From contig NMRA01000003.1 in NCBI GenBank assembly GCA_002633005.1, forward strand, positions 2,164,727-2,228,726: a stretch of 64,000 nt of DNA, given 5' to 3'. The translations under genes and the position numbers were made by a program. Below the pieces are notes generated by a model. That model worked only from the letters and a program-made list of their open reading frames with translations. It did not search any database and had not been told where the DNA came from. How positions within the stretch are numbered: the first letter of the stretch is position 1; each line of letters begins with the position of its first letter. Positions 24,995 to 37,735 of this stretch are shown here, piece after piece. The stretch comes from Phoronis australis. Its lineage: Eukaryota > Phoronida > Phoronidae.

Positions 24995-25599
24995 CTCTTT
25001 GCAAAAGATGCATGTCGTATGCTCAGTTGTTATTAGAATGAAAATGAATGTACTGTATGATATAATTTTATAAATACTTCATCTGATATTACTTAGCCAG
25101 GTCTTGACTCATGCTGTAACATCCTCTTTAAACGAGATAAGGATCGATGTGAAGAAACTATGAATTTCTGTAATGTCACATGGTCAGCTGGACCAGTTCT
25201 ATCCACATTCAATTACTGTTTCTTATCAGATCATACCTAAATAGAAGGCTTGAAAGCATCCAGGCTCCATTTTCCCATTTTTGGGACGTGAAAACTGATG
25301 GAAACTATAAAGTCTGAATAGAGGAGTACAAAAAAAGACCATATGCGTTCTTGAATTTTAAAAATGGGTCAAGTAATAGCGATTTTGTCAACAAAAACCT
25401 TAGCATTGAGCTATTGAATGGAAAGTAGTTTCCAGCTTGGGTACAATCTGATTAACTGCATCACTAACCCACAAAAGAAGCTGTGCCTGAAAGAGAGTGG
25501 ATAAAAGTGGTCCTAGTTTAGCTGAATCTTTGAAGGGAATGTGATTAAAAATCATGTGCTTTATGTCATTAAATTATTCTAATATCGATGAATGTTTTA

Positions 25600-26650
25600 A
25601 TTATTTATCTATTTATTGTTATATTTAAAATGAGGGAGGCCTCTTCAGTGACAGCACTGCTTTTCAAGAGGGCCCTCAACAACACATTACAGTACAATAA
25701 TACAATGAAGTAGTAAAACAATAATTAAATACATGTAACAAAGATACAATTTAAACAGGTTGAGAATTTAAATAGTAAATAAATGATGAAGGGTGGTGAA
25801 AATTTGACTAAGAAAGATGAAATAAATAAAGAGATGATACTAAATAGTAAGAGTATTTGCAATAATGAAAAATGACATTACTTAGAATGGATAAGTAAAT
25901 TACAGCCACTTTTTAATATTTAATTTAAAAATATTAATTGAATCGGACCGTTTAATTTCTGGGCTAAGAGAGTTTCATATTGCAGCAGCAGCATAAATAA
26001 AAGATCTCTTGCCGGTCTTGGTTTTAATTTTTAAAGAAACAGTCAGCAATGGAAGACCTGTAGAGTATATTGCTTGACTGCTACATGCTGAAATAGGCTA
26101 GAGCCAAGCCATGGATACATCAGTACATGCAACAGGCAGAGAGATATTTATTTCTTTGTTTTACTGTCATAAAACCAGGCTTGGAGAACAAGTCGTCGAC
26201 CCAGGTGTCCCTAGTTCTAGTATCCAGCTAGCGGCTCTATTTTGGATTACTTGGACTTTGCTAACGTGTGTGTCGCTGGTATGCCCTCAAACCGGTAAAC
26301 AATAATCAATATGAGGCTGAATAATGATAAAGTGTCTAAAGAGAACTGACATTAAGAAATTTACCTAGACATTTATGTACGCCGATTTCTTTGTGTTGTG
26401 ATGTGATCTATGTATATATTAAATTTAAGGTTGGGATCTAATATAAGGTACAAGTACTTTAACTTGTCGGCACTTTCGATAGAGAACCGTTGATAGAAAG
26501 AGACAGTTACTTTTGTTTTAATTTCTGGTGGGTTCCCAACGTCATAGTCTTGGTTTTACTAACGTTAGGAGAGGGTTTATTTTGAACCAGCCAGTCATGG
26601 ATAAGGGCTAGCTCATCATTGAGAGAAGATTAAAGTTCTTTTAGTTGTTT
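25600..26650 (-). mobile_element. Decayed non-LTR retrotransposon, 3' part of reverse transcriptase ORF
   Basis: Translating the minus strand gives, across several frames and stops, the typical C-terminal end of a CR1/Jockey-like LINE polyprotein: a segment reading QPHIDYCLPV, then KVQVIQNRAASWIL, then GKRSFIYAAAAI followed by NSLSPEIKRSDSINIFK and LNIKKWL. The 3' non-coding part has a GGGCCCTCTTGAAAAGCAGT motif followed by an AT-rich tail near 25600, as seen in related elements. It is 5'-truncated and full of stops and frameshifts, so it is dead. Clade assignment beyond CR1/L2/Jockey-type is not attempted. Confidence 0.8.
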
Positions 26651-29600
26651 AAACATTAGGAACTATAGATTCTAAACATTTTGGCTATCCAAAAGACTAG
26701 CGTGGAAACGTAATGAATTATTGAGAAACGGCAAGGAACGCTCAGTGCACATAGTTTGTTTTGAGTCACTGGCAATCAACGCTACAAAATCTTACAAATC
26801 CTCACATCTGTCAGGTGGAAAACTTCAAATATTCCGTCACATTATGAGTGATCAGCAGGAGGTTCATATTGGTTGTTTTGGTGCAATTCTCATTCATGAT
26901 CCAGTCTATAGCAATTTGTGAAAGTGCCAAGCTTACGCAGTTGATGGAGCCTAGCAGATAAAGTAATTTTCTATTTTCAAAGGCAGTTTTGCCCAAGCTG
27001 CAAATAATTCTCAGTCCAACGGAGTCTTGATTGCTGACGGCTGCGCGGCACGAAACATCCTACGAGTGTAGGAAGCCTTCAGTTGGGTGTGCGTGTGCCT
27101 TCCCTCGCACCCTCTCATCTCCTAGTTTCGCCCCCCCCNCCCCCGGCCCAACTCTCCAGTGTAGTGTCACCTCATTCCGACGTCACCGATTTCCCTTGTC
27201 GCCACCAGTTACCAGTTGACGAATTTTTTATTCTCGGTGTTCTTATGATAGCTTCGTGGCATATGCGTAACGCACGTGCACTGCAAACCTCATGGACGGA
27301 CCAGAGTTTTTTACAAGTCAATTTGCTTTATTGAAGTGGGAGAGGGCCTCCAGTAACCTCCCCCTCCCTCCGGGCCACGGCCACGGCCGGGGGAACTCAC
27401 ACACTGAGAATATTGTATACGGACGTGATGACCACTAGATTCGGAAATGTGATTTTTGTGTGTGAAGGCATTCTTTGAAGTCCATTGTAATGTTAATGAG
27501 GTGTAATCACCGATGTCTGAAGACGATTTTTGCCTGTTAAAAAACTCTAACAGACCGGATCTGTGAAAGGACCCATAGCCCTTCATAGTGCACGGGTGCG
27601 CAGCGCTTGTATTGTCGAGCCAATGGACAACTGGGAGTAAAGTCCATGAAAGCTTTAGTGAAAAAGTGAAACTCAGCACGGCAAAAGCGTTTGTATAGAC
27701 ATCAGTCAGCAGTGAATGGAAACAATCGCCTTCGGAGGAATGTGAAACTTGGTCAAATTGCCCAATTCCGCCTCGATATTCACGACGCCCCGAGATCCAC
27801 TTGCCACAGTTGTCGGCTCAAGTGAACCCGCTGGCAAAATTGATTTTGAGCCTTGGCGGAAAAAGCTGGGGGTTCCAGGCTGGCCTGCTTGTAGCCTGTC
27901 TACGATTGCTGTGGACACTGCCGACTGTAGGTGTTCAGTTTGAACTCTGGACACTAATCAAGTTCGTTTCATATGGAGTATATACAAACTAGCAACCAGT
28001 TCACAACAAGTAAGCCTATCACTCAGTAGTGTACTGCTTGAAACTTACAAATTTCTACCCAGTCGTGTTATACAGCATATAATTGGTTAATTTCGAGTCT
28101 CGAGCTCTGACTCGATTCTGGGCTCGCCGCTCCTGGCGACTCTGGTTTAGTCCAAGTGATGGTGATTATTCATTAAAACTCATAAAACTAGTGTAATGCA
28201 TTCAACAAATACGACACCTCTTCACACTTCTAAAATCCATCAGATAACGCACCTCCATTCGTGTGGCCTACCTCCCTCAGCAGGAGTTCGCACATTAGCT
28301 AAAATGGTGTTGTTGATTCTATGATAGAGTTTTGAAACAGGTGATTACACTCAAATGTAGCCCAAATTACTACATAGTTTCGTATCTTGTTTGTCTAACC
28401 AACATCATACACGTGTTAACGACTTTCCTGGCAATGGAATTATGTGTTTAATATTAATTTTCACTACATCGATTTCGTCCTGTTATACTGGCTCAAAACG
28501 AAAATCAGTACTCATAAAATCGAACGTAACGGATAGCATGCGCACACCTGGGGGGGGGGACTCGAACGAAGTGGGCAAAAGGGTCCGCCTAAATAAGAAG
28601 TAGAAAACAAGACAAAGGTCCACTAAAAAGTCGGGAACAACCAAAATACGGAGAATACACAATTCATAGCTCTGAACGTACCCCGTGAATCTTCAAAGGC
28701 TCACATTCTCGAACGAGCCTCCCAATTTCGAGAATTGAGCAAAAAGGTCCGCCTCAATGAAACAAAAAGTCCGAGCAAACGAGACAAAAGTCCACAAAGT
28801 CCACAGGAATTAAGCGCGGATGCACAATTCGTAGGCCTGAAACTAGTGGCGCCGTTTTTTTTTAGTCCTCGTTGATTTTATTATTTTATTCAGTAAAAGG
28901 TCCGCGTACCGGAAAATTCGAGCCCCCTCTTAATTTAGGCTGGAGGGAAGTTATTGATAATGTGGTGTACATCTTATGATCTTTTATCGTATAATGAAAG
29001 ATTCACTCTTTTAAGAAAAGGTAGCCAAAACTGAAAGTCCCAAGTGTAAACGAACCATCGCATTTGACCAGGTTGGCAAACCCGTAAAAATTAGGCGTCT
29101 CATGTCAATAGCTGGTGGACCTTCAGTTTAACCAGTTGTTTGCGGGGCAAAGGAAAGTTCGAGGTAAAAATTTCTGAGGCCAAATTCGTTACTTTTAAGA
29201 TAGTAAGACGGACTGTAGTGTACTTATTGATTCAAATCATTTTTGAAACACTGGAGCACTTTGAACCATGTGACTCGTTTGTAACCAATGTACTTATTTG
29301 AAGCACTTTCTCTCATACTGGGCCCTGGACAAAGTCTTCATTTCAAAAATTTCTTCGTTGAACACAAAAGTAAACATGTAAGACAAATTTGGAACAAAAG
29401 CAGAATGCACGTTTTTGTGTAGTGGGATTTTTCCATTTAGTATGAATTTAAGATATGTGTCTTGGAATTTGTTGTCCATGTAGTTCGCACTTGACGTCAC
29501 TTCAGACTTCCGAGTTTCAACTAGCCCGTGTTGCTTGAATCCTGGCTACGAGTCATGATTACGCAAATTAAATTTATTGTATTCGACAGCAATATCCAAG

Positions 29601-29676
29601 ACACCTTAATTTTTAATCAAAGTGGAATAAAATATATATTTACGAATTTTAAGTTGATTAGATCTCGGTCACAGAG

Positions 29677-29684
29677 TGTGGATT
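29677..29684 (-). promoter_or_regulatory. Candidate FoxH1 site upstream of NODAL
   Basis: TGTGGATT is an exact match to the FoxH1 (FAST) consensus (AATCCACA on the opposite strand). It lies about 330 bp upstream of the NODAL TATA box. In vertebrates and lancelets Nodal genes are auto-activated through FoxH1/Smad sites, so this is a plausible autoregulatory site. A single 8-mer may occur by chance. Confidence 0.35.
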
Positions 29685-30005
29685 CTTTCTCTGTTTAGCA
29701 TTGTTGAGACTGGTATATGACAACGGGGGCGAGACCTTCAGTTTACTCAATACAACGAGAATAAGTTATGTTTTTTTTGACTTTGGGAAAATTCTCCGAT
29801 CACTTTTGTCAGTGATGCGTTTCCTTGTTACATGTGTGAGGAACTTAATGAACGCGCTGAGGTCAATATCTTCAGACTAAATAATTGTTCAGTTGTTGTC
29901 CAGTAGGGGGTATCTATCACTAATAGGATTAGACATAAACCATTAACGGTATCGAAAAGATATAGGTTTAAAACAGAAAAATCGCCCCTGTTGGTCCAGC
30001 GCGGT

Positions 30006-30013
30006 TATAAAAG
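30006..30013 (+). promoter_or_regulatory. NODAL TATA box
   Basis: TATAAAAG in the context GCGCGGTTATAAAAGTAGC lies 78 bp upstream of the chosen NODAL start codon. Position and strong consensus fit a focused core promoter, with a short 5' UTR of about 45-50 bases. If right, it puts the in-frame ATG at 29991 upstream of the transcript start. Confidence 0.6.
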
Positions 30014-30083
30014 TAGCAGACAATGGAGAACGGAAACGCTTCGAGGTACGTTTATATACAACACGCAACAAGCTCTCGATGGT

Positions 30084-33000
30084 ATGAAACTTCCGACCGT
30101 TATAGTATTTTTTGTATTCCTCGCTCAATTCATTGATGCCTCCAGTGTGCTTCAGTCATGGTTTGAAACTGGTTCAACGGACTTCAGTTTCTCCGACAAC
30201 AACTTGTTGCGCCAGCGAACAGTTGCCACGGGAGACGGGCTTCCACACACCGTGCAACCGACGGGCACTGATCGGGCGACGTCTCAATACATGATCGACT
30301 TGTATCGACGTTTGTTGCGGACAGGAAGATTGACCGAGCACTGGCGAGATGTGGACACGATCAGAGGTCTTTCTCCTGAAGGTACGTTGGCCGATAGTAA
30401 AGATGTATAAATAATGATATACCGCAAAACTATCCAGTGTGTAGATGTGAACAAGGCCCAGACTAGTGTATTTCCAAAATGACCACGTACATACATGTAG
30501 GTATGTGCATGTGGGCATTCGCCAAACAAATGGACGCTCACATTGAACTTTGTGTTTTCAAACGACCCGCATTCATTTACAGGAGATAAAACAGAGTAAA
30601 GGAAAAAACATCGGCCTTACGCATTTCCTTTTTTTCACAAAACTTTAAGGGTACGAGTCTAAGCCGCATTGATCAACACCATGCAATAACTTCAAAATTC
30701 TTCTGGAACGAATCACGCGTAACAAAAAGTGCACTAATCTAGACACTGGGTAGTGGAGGGCTCGCGGAGTGGGGATGGGGCAGGCCAAAAAACCATTATT
30801 CCATCGACGAACACACATTCATCCTGATTACATTAATCTTCGGGTGAAAACGAATGATGGGATTTTATGTCATACTCAATTTGCAAAATGAGGTTCCATA
30901 AAATGCGACAATGCCAAAATGAATTGCACTGAGATAATGCATTACCCGTTGAAAGTGATCTGTTAACGAGTTTTTAAAATAAAATAATTAGTTAACAGTA
31001 CTGCGTAAGAAATCTTGTTGTTTCCGAAGTACATAAACGCGTGAGAAATGCTCTCGGAAAATCACGTGCTAATGAAAAAAAGGTTTGGTGATGCACGGTA
31101 TTGCTATAATGCTCAAAATAACCCCCCTTTTGTTACGTGCTGCACGGCATTAAAGTCAGATTCATTTCGTCAAGAAATTCCTTTTGAAACGCAACAAAGA
31201 CACTTGTTCTTTCTCTTTTTAGCAACGAGTTTATTTGACTAATTCAAAGTTTATTTCAGTTGTTCTAATATTATTTTGACATCATTCAGTAATACCTATT
31301 CAAGGCGACGTTCCCTAGGATCAGCCCACGTTAAATGCGCCAAAACGCAGGCCGGGCAAGGTCAATGTAATTAACAAGGCCTACAGAGTATGATGCGGTT
31401 CCACAGGATGTCAGGGGAAGGGTGGATAAAAATTTGCTTTGAATACAAACATTTACTTTGCTGTGAATTTTGGACAAAGCGTTTTTCAAACACAAACTTC
31501 GTAAATGCACTGCAGATCGCGAAGCGTGCTACTTGGGAGATAAAACATTGGTTACCAACGGATAGGGCTCAAGAAGAAATGAATGACAAATTAAGTTTAG
31601 GTTATGAAAACTTGCAATGGCAAACGATGATACTTCGACTACTAGTCGCTGCTCGCGCACCCAGAATCGATCATCCCTTGGAGATCCACCCATCTACGTG
31701 CGTCAGTGTTTACGCGTGTGCACGCAGACACACACATATGCCCGCTTACCAACCACAGCATTATTCAAAACTGATAAGACTGGTCTTTTGGCATAAAAAA
31801 ACCAAGTTTTTATACATTCTAGCATAGTTTTTGAACTTACTCTAAAATAGTGAAGTGACAATGCACGGCGGCTACACTCCCAGTCAACCACCACGCTAAT
31901 GAAACTAGTTTCAGGCCCCCAGTACCAGAGGGGCCCGGCTCAAGTGCCAGAGTTCTCATTGAGACCTCATGTACCTCACAAAACAGGGGCACCAAGCCTG
32001 ATGATACTGCATGACGGAGTATTTTGAAAACTTTATTCACATGTTAGTTATGGTGATTAGTAACGTTGGATTGGGGGGTTGGGGTTAAGTGAAGAGTCTG
32101 CTTTATGTGTGTGTTAGTGAAGGACTGATAGCTGATTTGGGCCTGGATATTGTGGCCCCACGACTGCTCTCCTTACCGAGGCGCATTGGGGTTCTCCATA
32201 TTGCCGAAGACAAATAAAAATACGCCAGTAACGATGAAGGGGTCATAGCTCGATCGGTGTGCAAGAAGCAAATTATGTAGTTATGACGTGACGAAAAAAT
32301 TATCGATTGTATTTTGTAGTCAAATCCTGCAAAACGTGTCGGAGCAAGTGGAGGTTTACACTGAATATGACCGTCATTCCACGAGAGGAAACAATTCGTG
32401 CCATTACAATCCGCGTTAAGGACATCCAAACGGAGAGCAACGAGACTCACGGCAAACTAACCGGGGCCAGTTTCCAAGGCAATTACAGACTAAAGACTAA
32501 AGTTTATAAAGGCGGTAGAAGATTGAGCAAGCGTATAACACAAATTTCTCCAAGTCAATTAGACAAGTTTGGTTATCTGGTATTTAACATCACAGAGATT
32601 GTAAATTCGTCACTCTCAACGTTGAATGACGAGGGTATGGCGAGTTATGACAACGTTTCAATCCACATTTCATTGAAATGTTTGGGTAATAGAAGGCAAA
32701 AACGAGACGTGAGGTTTCTTAAGAATCAGAGAGTTTTTACAGCCAAAAACAATTCCGCTGAAGCAATACTGTTGCTTTTCTCAGAAAATAAGCAGTTTTT
32801 GACAAACGAGAATTTTCTGAAAAAGATGTCACAATTAGCGCGAAAAGACAAGACGTGGCACAATGAGGTTCTCGAGAAAGGTTGGAAAAAAGAACGACTT
32901 CGCTTAAAACGTGACAATCGAAGGCAAAGGGACAGGCAGATGGAACAAAGAATGGTCAAAAGATCTTATTGTCGGAAAGTTGACTTTTATGTGGACTTTG

Positions 33001-33275
33001 ATGTTTTGGGTTGGGGAAAGTGGATAATTCATCCGCGCCAATACAACGCGAGGCTATGCAGAGGACGGTGCCCCCGTCAGATTGGTCTACTGAGAAAACC
33101 GACCAATCACGCAGTTATGCAAAGTCTGATGCGATTGTATACCTCAGCCAATGACGATGGACTATGCTGCGTTCCCACAAAATTACAACCAATGAGTATG
33201 ATGTATTTTGAAAATAATGAGATAGTTGTCAGACATCACCAAGAAATGATTGCAAATGACTGCCAATGTAAATAG
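30084..33275 (+). CDS. NODAL: Nodal, TGF-beta family ligand
   Basis: Secreted signalling ligand that acts through activin-type receptors, EGF-CFC co-receptors and Smad2/3 and sets left-right or dorsoventral pattern. Two exons, 30084-30381 (phase 1 donor GTACGT) and 32320-33275, give 417 residues. Residues 1-20 form a signal peptide (MKLPTVIVFFVFLAQFIDAS). The propeptide carries several N-glycosylation sequons (NMT, NET, NIT, NSS, NVS). Basic processing sites RRQKR, RLKR and RRQR lie before the mature part. The mature knot (residues 317-417) has seven cysteines in the family spacing and Nodal-specific CRKVDF.VDF, GWGKWIIHP.QYNA, PTNHA, CCVPTK and C-terminal CQC. The start at 30084 is chosen because it places the signal peptide first and lies just downstream of the TATA box. 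Unlike the usual vertebrate three-exon gene, the knot is not split by an intron. Confidence 0.93.
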
Positions 33276-33762
33276 AAATTGTAAAATACGTTTATTATAC
33301 ATACTAAATCAACCCGTCCTTCAATTTACTTCATTCACGGTAATAGGTAACAAAAACTGGAAAATCATTTTTGCACGTACAGACTTATAAAAGCAAGTGA
33401 ACACAATCACGCTGGAGACATGTACTTTGCCATCCATGTATGCAAATATCCTGGCTTGTATTTGAAAAGGTGATTTGGACTGACATGAAAAAATCTTATC
33501 ATACAAATAGTAATACCAGTCTGTGATAAACCACCATGAGATTTCTGTTAAATAACCTATTATTAAGAAAAAGTTCAAATAGACAGGGTTAATCTACTAC
33601 ACAATGAATTTAACTTGGACCAATGGCAATATAATTACACATCCAAATGCCTTGAACAGCTGCCTAACTAATACCACAGAAATCAACACAATATAACAAT
33701 TTTATAAAATATCAAAATCCCAAAAAAGAGCTTGCTGCCAATAAAAAAGGAGACAAAATAAA

Positions 33763-35077
33763 CTTTATATAAAACTGTAACAGTCACAAATTTACACACA
33801 CAGCCTGATACATTGATGAAGCCCCAAACATATTAGACACTTTAAATAATATGTAGCACTCATTTCAACGAGCAATGACAATTTTTATACAATTTTAATA
33901 CCAGAAAAACACATCAGTTTTAAATAAATTACTATAAAACTAGCACAATAATAAGTCTATAATAATTCAACACAAAAATAGAAATTTTGGTTATATAATC
34001 CCAACGTTACTTCCATTTTTCATTTTCAAGACAATTTCGATCCAAGAAGAATCCAACTTAGAAAATATAATAACTGGGATACACCAAGGTATCTGGCATT
34101 TCATTTGAACCTGATCAAACACTTACTACCTCTAATCTAGCACTTGCCTGTATAATCTTGCTTATATCCCATACAAAAGCCTGAGCAAGCAGGTCATTTC
34201 ACAGTTTGTCCACTAGATGGGGCAGCCTGACCTGTCTTCTGAACCTAGCATATGTATGCACTGTCGTGGTGTATTTCTATTGCTGCAAGGGAGATGCCTC
34301 ATGCTGGAACACATCATCACTGAGACAACACATGGGCTAGGTTGACTAATCGCGTACTTCTCATCCTTTTGAAAGTTCATTACCGAAGTGAGATTCTCTG
34401 ATTTTTGTTTATTCAATACACTTCAACAGTTTTTGATAGTATGGGTTTTTAGTTACAAAATTGAGTCACATAACCAACTTGTTGTGTCTTGGCAGATCAC
34501 ACCTAATCTCCATTTTTTTATCTTTTTGGTTGTGATGCATCACTTGCATAAGAGTACACCTGAACTGTTCTCTTGTGGGCATAAATGATTGATCAATAAG
34601 ACATTTTTGAGATACAATGTTCCGAGGTTAGCCAAATTTTGAGATTTTCAAGTTACCAAATACTTCAACTGTCACGTAAGAGAAGACAACTGCCACTGTA
34701 CAAACTACTGGTGCATACGACTTACATGTGGAACCAAGTGCACAGTGTTTGAACCTAGAATAAAATGCAGTCATACCCACGTTGTCTTTTAAGGCAAGTT
34801 CAAAAACAACTCAAAGAAAATTAAATGCTTAGATCTTCTAATTCCTGAACAATTCATACTGTCAGAAAGTGGTTGAAATTAAATAAAGAGTTCCAAAAAT
34901 AGCAATGATGGCCTATATAGGTACATTATCGAAGAGAAAAGTAATTTTCTGAGATCAGCCTCAGTGAGGAATCCAATGAACTTGAAACCTCCATAGTCAA
35001 GCTGGCATAGCTATGTCAGAGTATTTAAGCACATTTCAGTGGTGGATTTAGGGGGTTGCCAAGGGGGCTGTGCCCCT
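33763..35077. repeat. 1.3-kb direct duplication, copy 1
   Basis: From CTTTATATAAAACTGTAACA at 33763 to CAAGGGGGCTGTGCCCC near 35076, this block is repeated at 35079-36400 with a period of about 1.32 kb. The copies differ by scattered substitutions and small indels. A single N at 35078 separates them, directly after a poly-C tract. The duplicated unit contains only non-coding DNA beyond the NODAL stop codon. Confidence 0.9.
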
Positions 35078-35078
35078 N

Positions 35079-36400
35079 CTTTATATAAAACTGTAACAGT
35101 CACAAATTTACACACACAGCCTGATACATTGATGAAGCCCCAAACATATTAGACACTTTAAATAATATGTAGCACTCATTTCAACGAGCAATGACAATTT
35201 TTATACAATTTTAATACCAGAAAAAGACGTCAGTTTTAAATAAATTACTATAAAACAGCACAATAATAGTTCTATAATAATAATTCAACACAAAAATAGA
35301 AATTTTGGTAATATAATCCCGACGATACTTCCATTTTTCATTTTCAAGACAAGTTCGATCCAAGAAGAATCCAACTTAGAAAAGTGAATAACTGGGATAC
35401 ACCAAGGTATCTGGCATTTCATTTGAACCTGATGAAACACTTACTACCTAATCTAGCACTTGCCTGTATAATCTTGCTTATATCCCAAGAAAAGCCTGAG
35501 CAAGCAGGTCATTTCACACTATGTCCACTAGATGGGGCAGTCAAATGACCTGTCTTCTGAACCTAGCATATGTGTGCACTGTCGTGGTGTATTTCTATTG
35601 TTGCAAGGGAGATGCCTCATGCTGGAACACATCATCACTGAGACAACACATGGGCTAGGCCGGGTTGACTAATCGCGTACTTCTCAACCTTTTGAAAGTT
35701 CATTACCGAAGTGAGATTTTTTGATTTTTGTTTATTCAATACACTTCAACAGTTTTTGATAGTATGGGTTTTTAGTTACAAAATTGAGTCACATAACCAA
35801 CTTGTTGTGTCTTGGCAGATCACACTTAATCTCCAGTTTTTTATCTTTTTGGTCATGATGCATCACCTGCATAAGAGTACACCTGAACTGTTCTCTTGTG
35901 GGCATAAATGATTGATCGATAAGACATTTTTGGGATACAATGTTCCCGGCCGAGGTTAGCCAAATTTTGAGATTTTCAAAAGTTACCAAATACTTCAACT
36001 ATCACGTAAGAGAAGACAACTGCCACTGTACAAACTAATGGTGCATACGACTTACATGTGGAACCAAGTGCACAGTGTTTGAACCTAGAATAAAATGCAG
36101 ACATTAGTACACAAGTCTTTTAAGGCAGGTTCAAAAACAACTCAAAGAAAATTAAATACTTAGATCTTCTCAGTAATTCCTGAACACTTCATACTGTCAG
36201 AAAGTGGTTTAAATTAAATTAAAGAGTTCCAAAAATAGCAATGATGGCCTATATAGGTACATTATTGAAGAGAAAAGTGATTTTCTGAGATAGCCTCAGT
36301 GATGAATCCAACTTGAAACCTCCATAATCATGCTGGCATAGCTATGTCAGAGCATATTTCAGTGGTGGATTTAGGGGGTTGCCAAGGGGGCTGTGCCCCC
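35079..36400. repeat. 1.3-kb direct duplication, copy 2
   Basis: Second copy of the block at 33763-35077. It ends with the complete left part of the MITE at 36360-36463, whereas copy 1 stops inside the corresponding MITE at its poly-C tract. Several small differences (for example extra CAAATG near 35543 and extra GGCCG near 35946) show that the copies are not identical sequence. Confidence 0.9.
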
Positions 36401-36463
36401 CCCTCCTAAAATTCTCCATGACTCCATTTGGCAGTTCGACTCAAAATCCTGGATCCGCCCCTG
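36360..36463. mobile_element. hAT-like MITE
   Basis: A 104-bp element starting CAGTGGTGGATTTAGG and ending CCTGGATCCGCCCCTG; these ends are imperfect inverted repeats. The interior has AAGGGGGCTGTGCCCCCC. Ends beginning CAG-G-GG-GGAT are typical of hAT-type MITEs. A truncated second copy ends 35038-35077. Target-site duplication is not clear. Confidence 0.6.
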
Positions 36464-37278
36464 TATTTGACTGCAAGGTCACCGACCTATCTCATCCAAC
36501 AGTATTCGAAAAAGTGCAACACAAAGCATTGATATGCACCCCCATTGTACTACAAGTGGTATGCTCGTAAGGCTGCTAATCAATTTCATGTAAAGTTTAA
36601 GGAAACATTTTGACCATAAGAAATAGCTGCAATAGTCAAAATTGACAAAAAGTGTTGGCACCTCATCTTTTGAAACTATCGAACCAAAGTTTTCAATATT
36701 TGCAACAAAGAAATAAAACGGGCCGAATAGGGGCACAGCACCTGGCATCCAAAATAGCAGGTCTAATGCACTTCTTATCATAAACAGCAATCATGAGGTT
36801 TGGCAGATAGAAAGACACTAATAGCTGCCATTATTTTCAAAATGGAACGGTCACCAGGGGGTGCTTTGGCAGTCAAATCCATTTGCAAATTAACTGGCAT
36901 CACCACATTGCCATCACACACCTCCATGTTCATTTCACTGAAATCTGTCAATTGATTTTCTACAAAAATGCTCTTCCTACCAAAAAATACTCAAAAGCCC
37001 CTTGTCACGACCAATATGGTAAATTGCAGAGGTCTAATTTGCCCAAAAATCAACTTGTGTGGACACATTTCTCTATGGAAATGCCATACAGCAAAAATAC
37101 TGAAAAGCTTCCACTCCTGGCTCCGGAAAATTGAAAACTGATGCCCTACACCTTTAATACGATGAATGTTTTCAGTCATCCAGTTGGGTCATAGTATAAG
37201 TACAACCCCTGAAAAGTCGTTTCAACCAGCATCGGAGGTCCAGTTATGGGGACTGCTATGATTCTGCAGTTTTTACTC

Positions 37279-37440
37279 ACATGGCTTCCACAGACCACTC
37301 TTTCTCCATGGAAGATGTGAAGATCCTGGATAGAGAAGAAAATTGGTTTCGGAGAGGGGTTAAAGAAGCTATCTACGAGACAATCGAGAATCCTAGCCTC
37401 AATAGACAGGGGGGCTGCGGTTTCACTTACTTAGGACATG
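37279..37440 (+). mobile_element. Retroelement remnant, Penelope-like C-terminal tail
   Basis: One open frame reads EDVKILDREENWFRRGVKEA, then IYETIENPSLNRQGG. This string closely resembles the recurring end of retroelement polyproteins in animals that carry a GIY-YIG type nuclease (Penelope-like group), where ILDRE..WF.RGVKEAIY and PSLNR.GG recur. Only the last 45 or so codons remain; the rest has been lost or is unrecognisable. It lies just past the 3' end of DNAJC12 and is not part of that gene. Assignment to Penelope is from memory of similar strings and is tentative. Confidence 0.5.
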
Positions 37441-37735
37441 GGATAGGGCGCTGAAGAGAATTCCGCGAAAACTGTACGACGGATCACATGACAAGCCACG
37501 TGACAACTCAGTGACCTGATAAAGTCCTCGAGAGGAGGACGCAACGTAGCCATCTCTACATAGCGTAAGTCCAGTAATAGATTTATTGATTCTTATACTA
37601 TGCCCTACACCTTTGTACCAAAATATGACCAGGGTTTTTAAGAGATATCGAGCAGACAACCAGACAAAATGGCCAATACGGGATGCTGCAGTGGCCGAAT
37701 ACAAACAAAAATTGACTGGTCCTGATAACATTCCT

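Larger units (their letters stand above)
24995..30083. other. Intergenic region between TMEM243-like gene B and NODAL
   Basis: Contains the LINE fragment at 25600-26650. The rest (about 26700-29700) has no recognised exon. A minus-strand open frame of 82 codons at 27706-27954 and one of 122 codons at 27311-27679, which ends close to an AATAAA on the minus strand, show no known domain. Poly-C runs at about 27130-27143 and poly-G at 28552-28559 are homopolymer tracts, the first interrupted by an N. Confidence 0.5.
33276..37735. other. Intergenic region between NODAL and DNAJC12 (convergent)
   Basis: The two flanking genes point towards each other, so this region holds both 3' UTRs. Most of it is a 1.3-kb direct duplication (33763-36400), followed by a MITE and a retroelement remnant. 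No further exon was recognised. Confidence 0.6.

Noticed and set aside
29991-30083. Upstream in-frame start for NODAL
   Set aside because: It would put 31 polar residues before the signal peptide and lies upstream of the TATA box.
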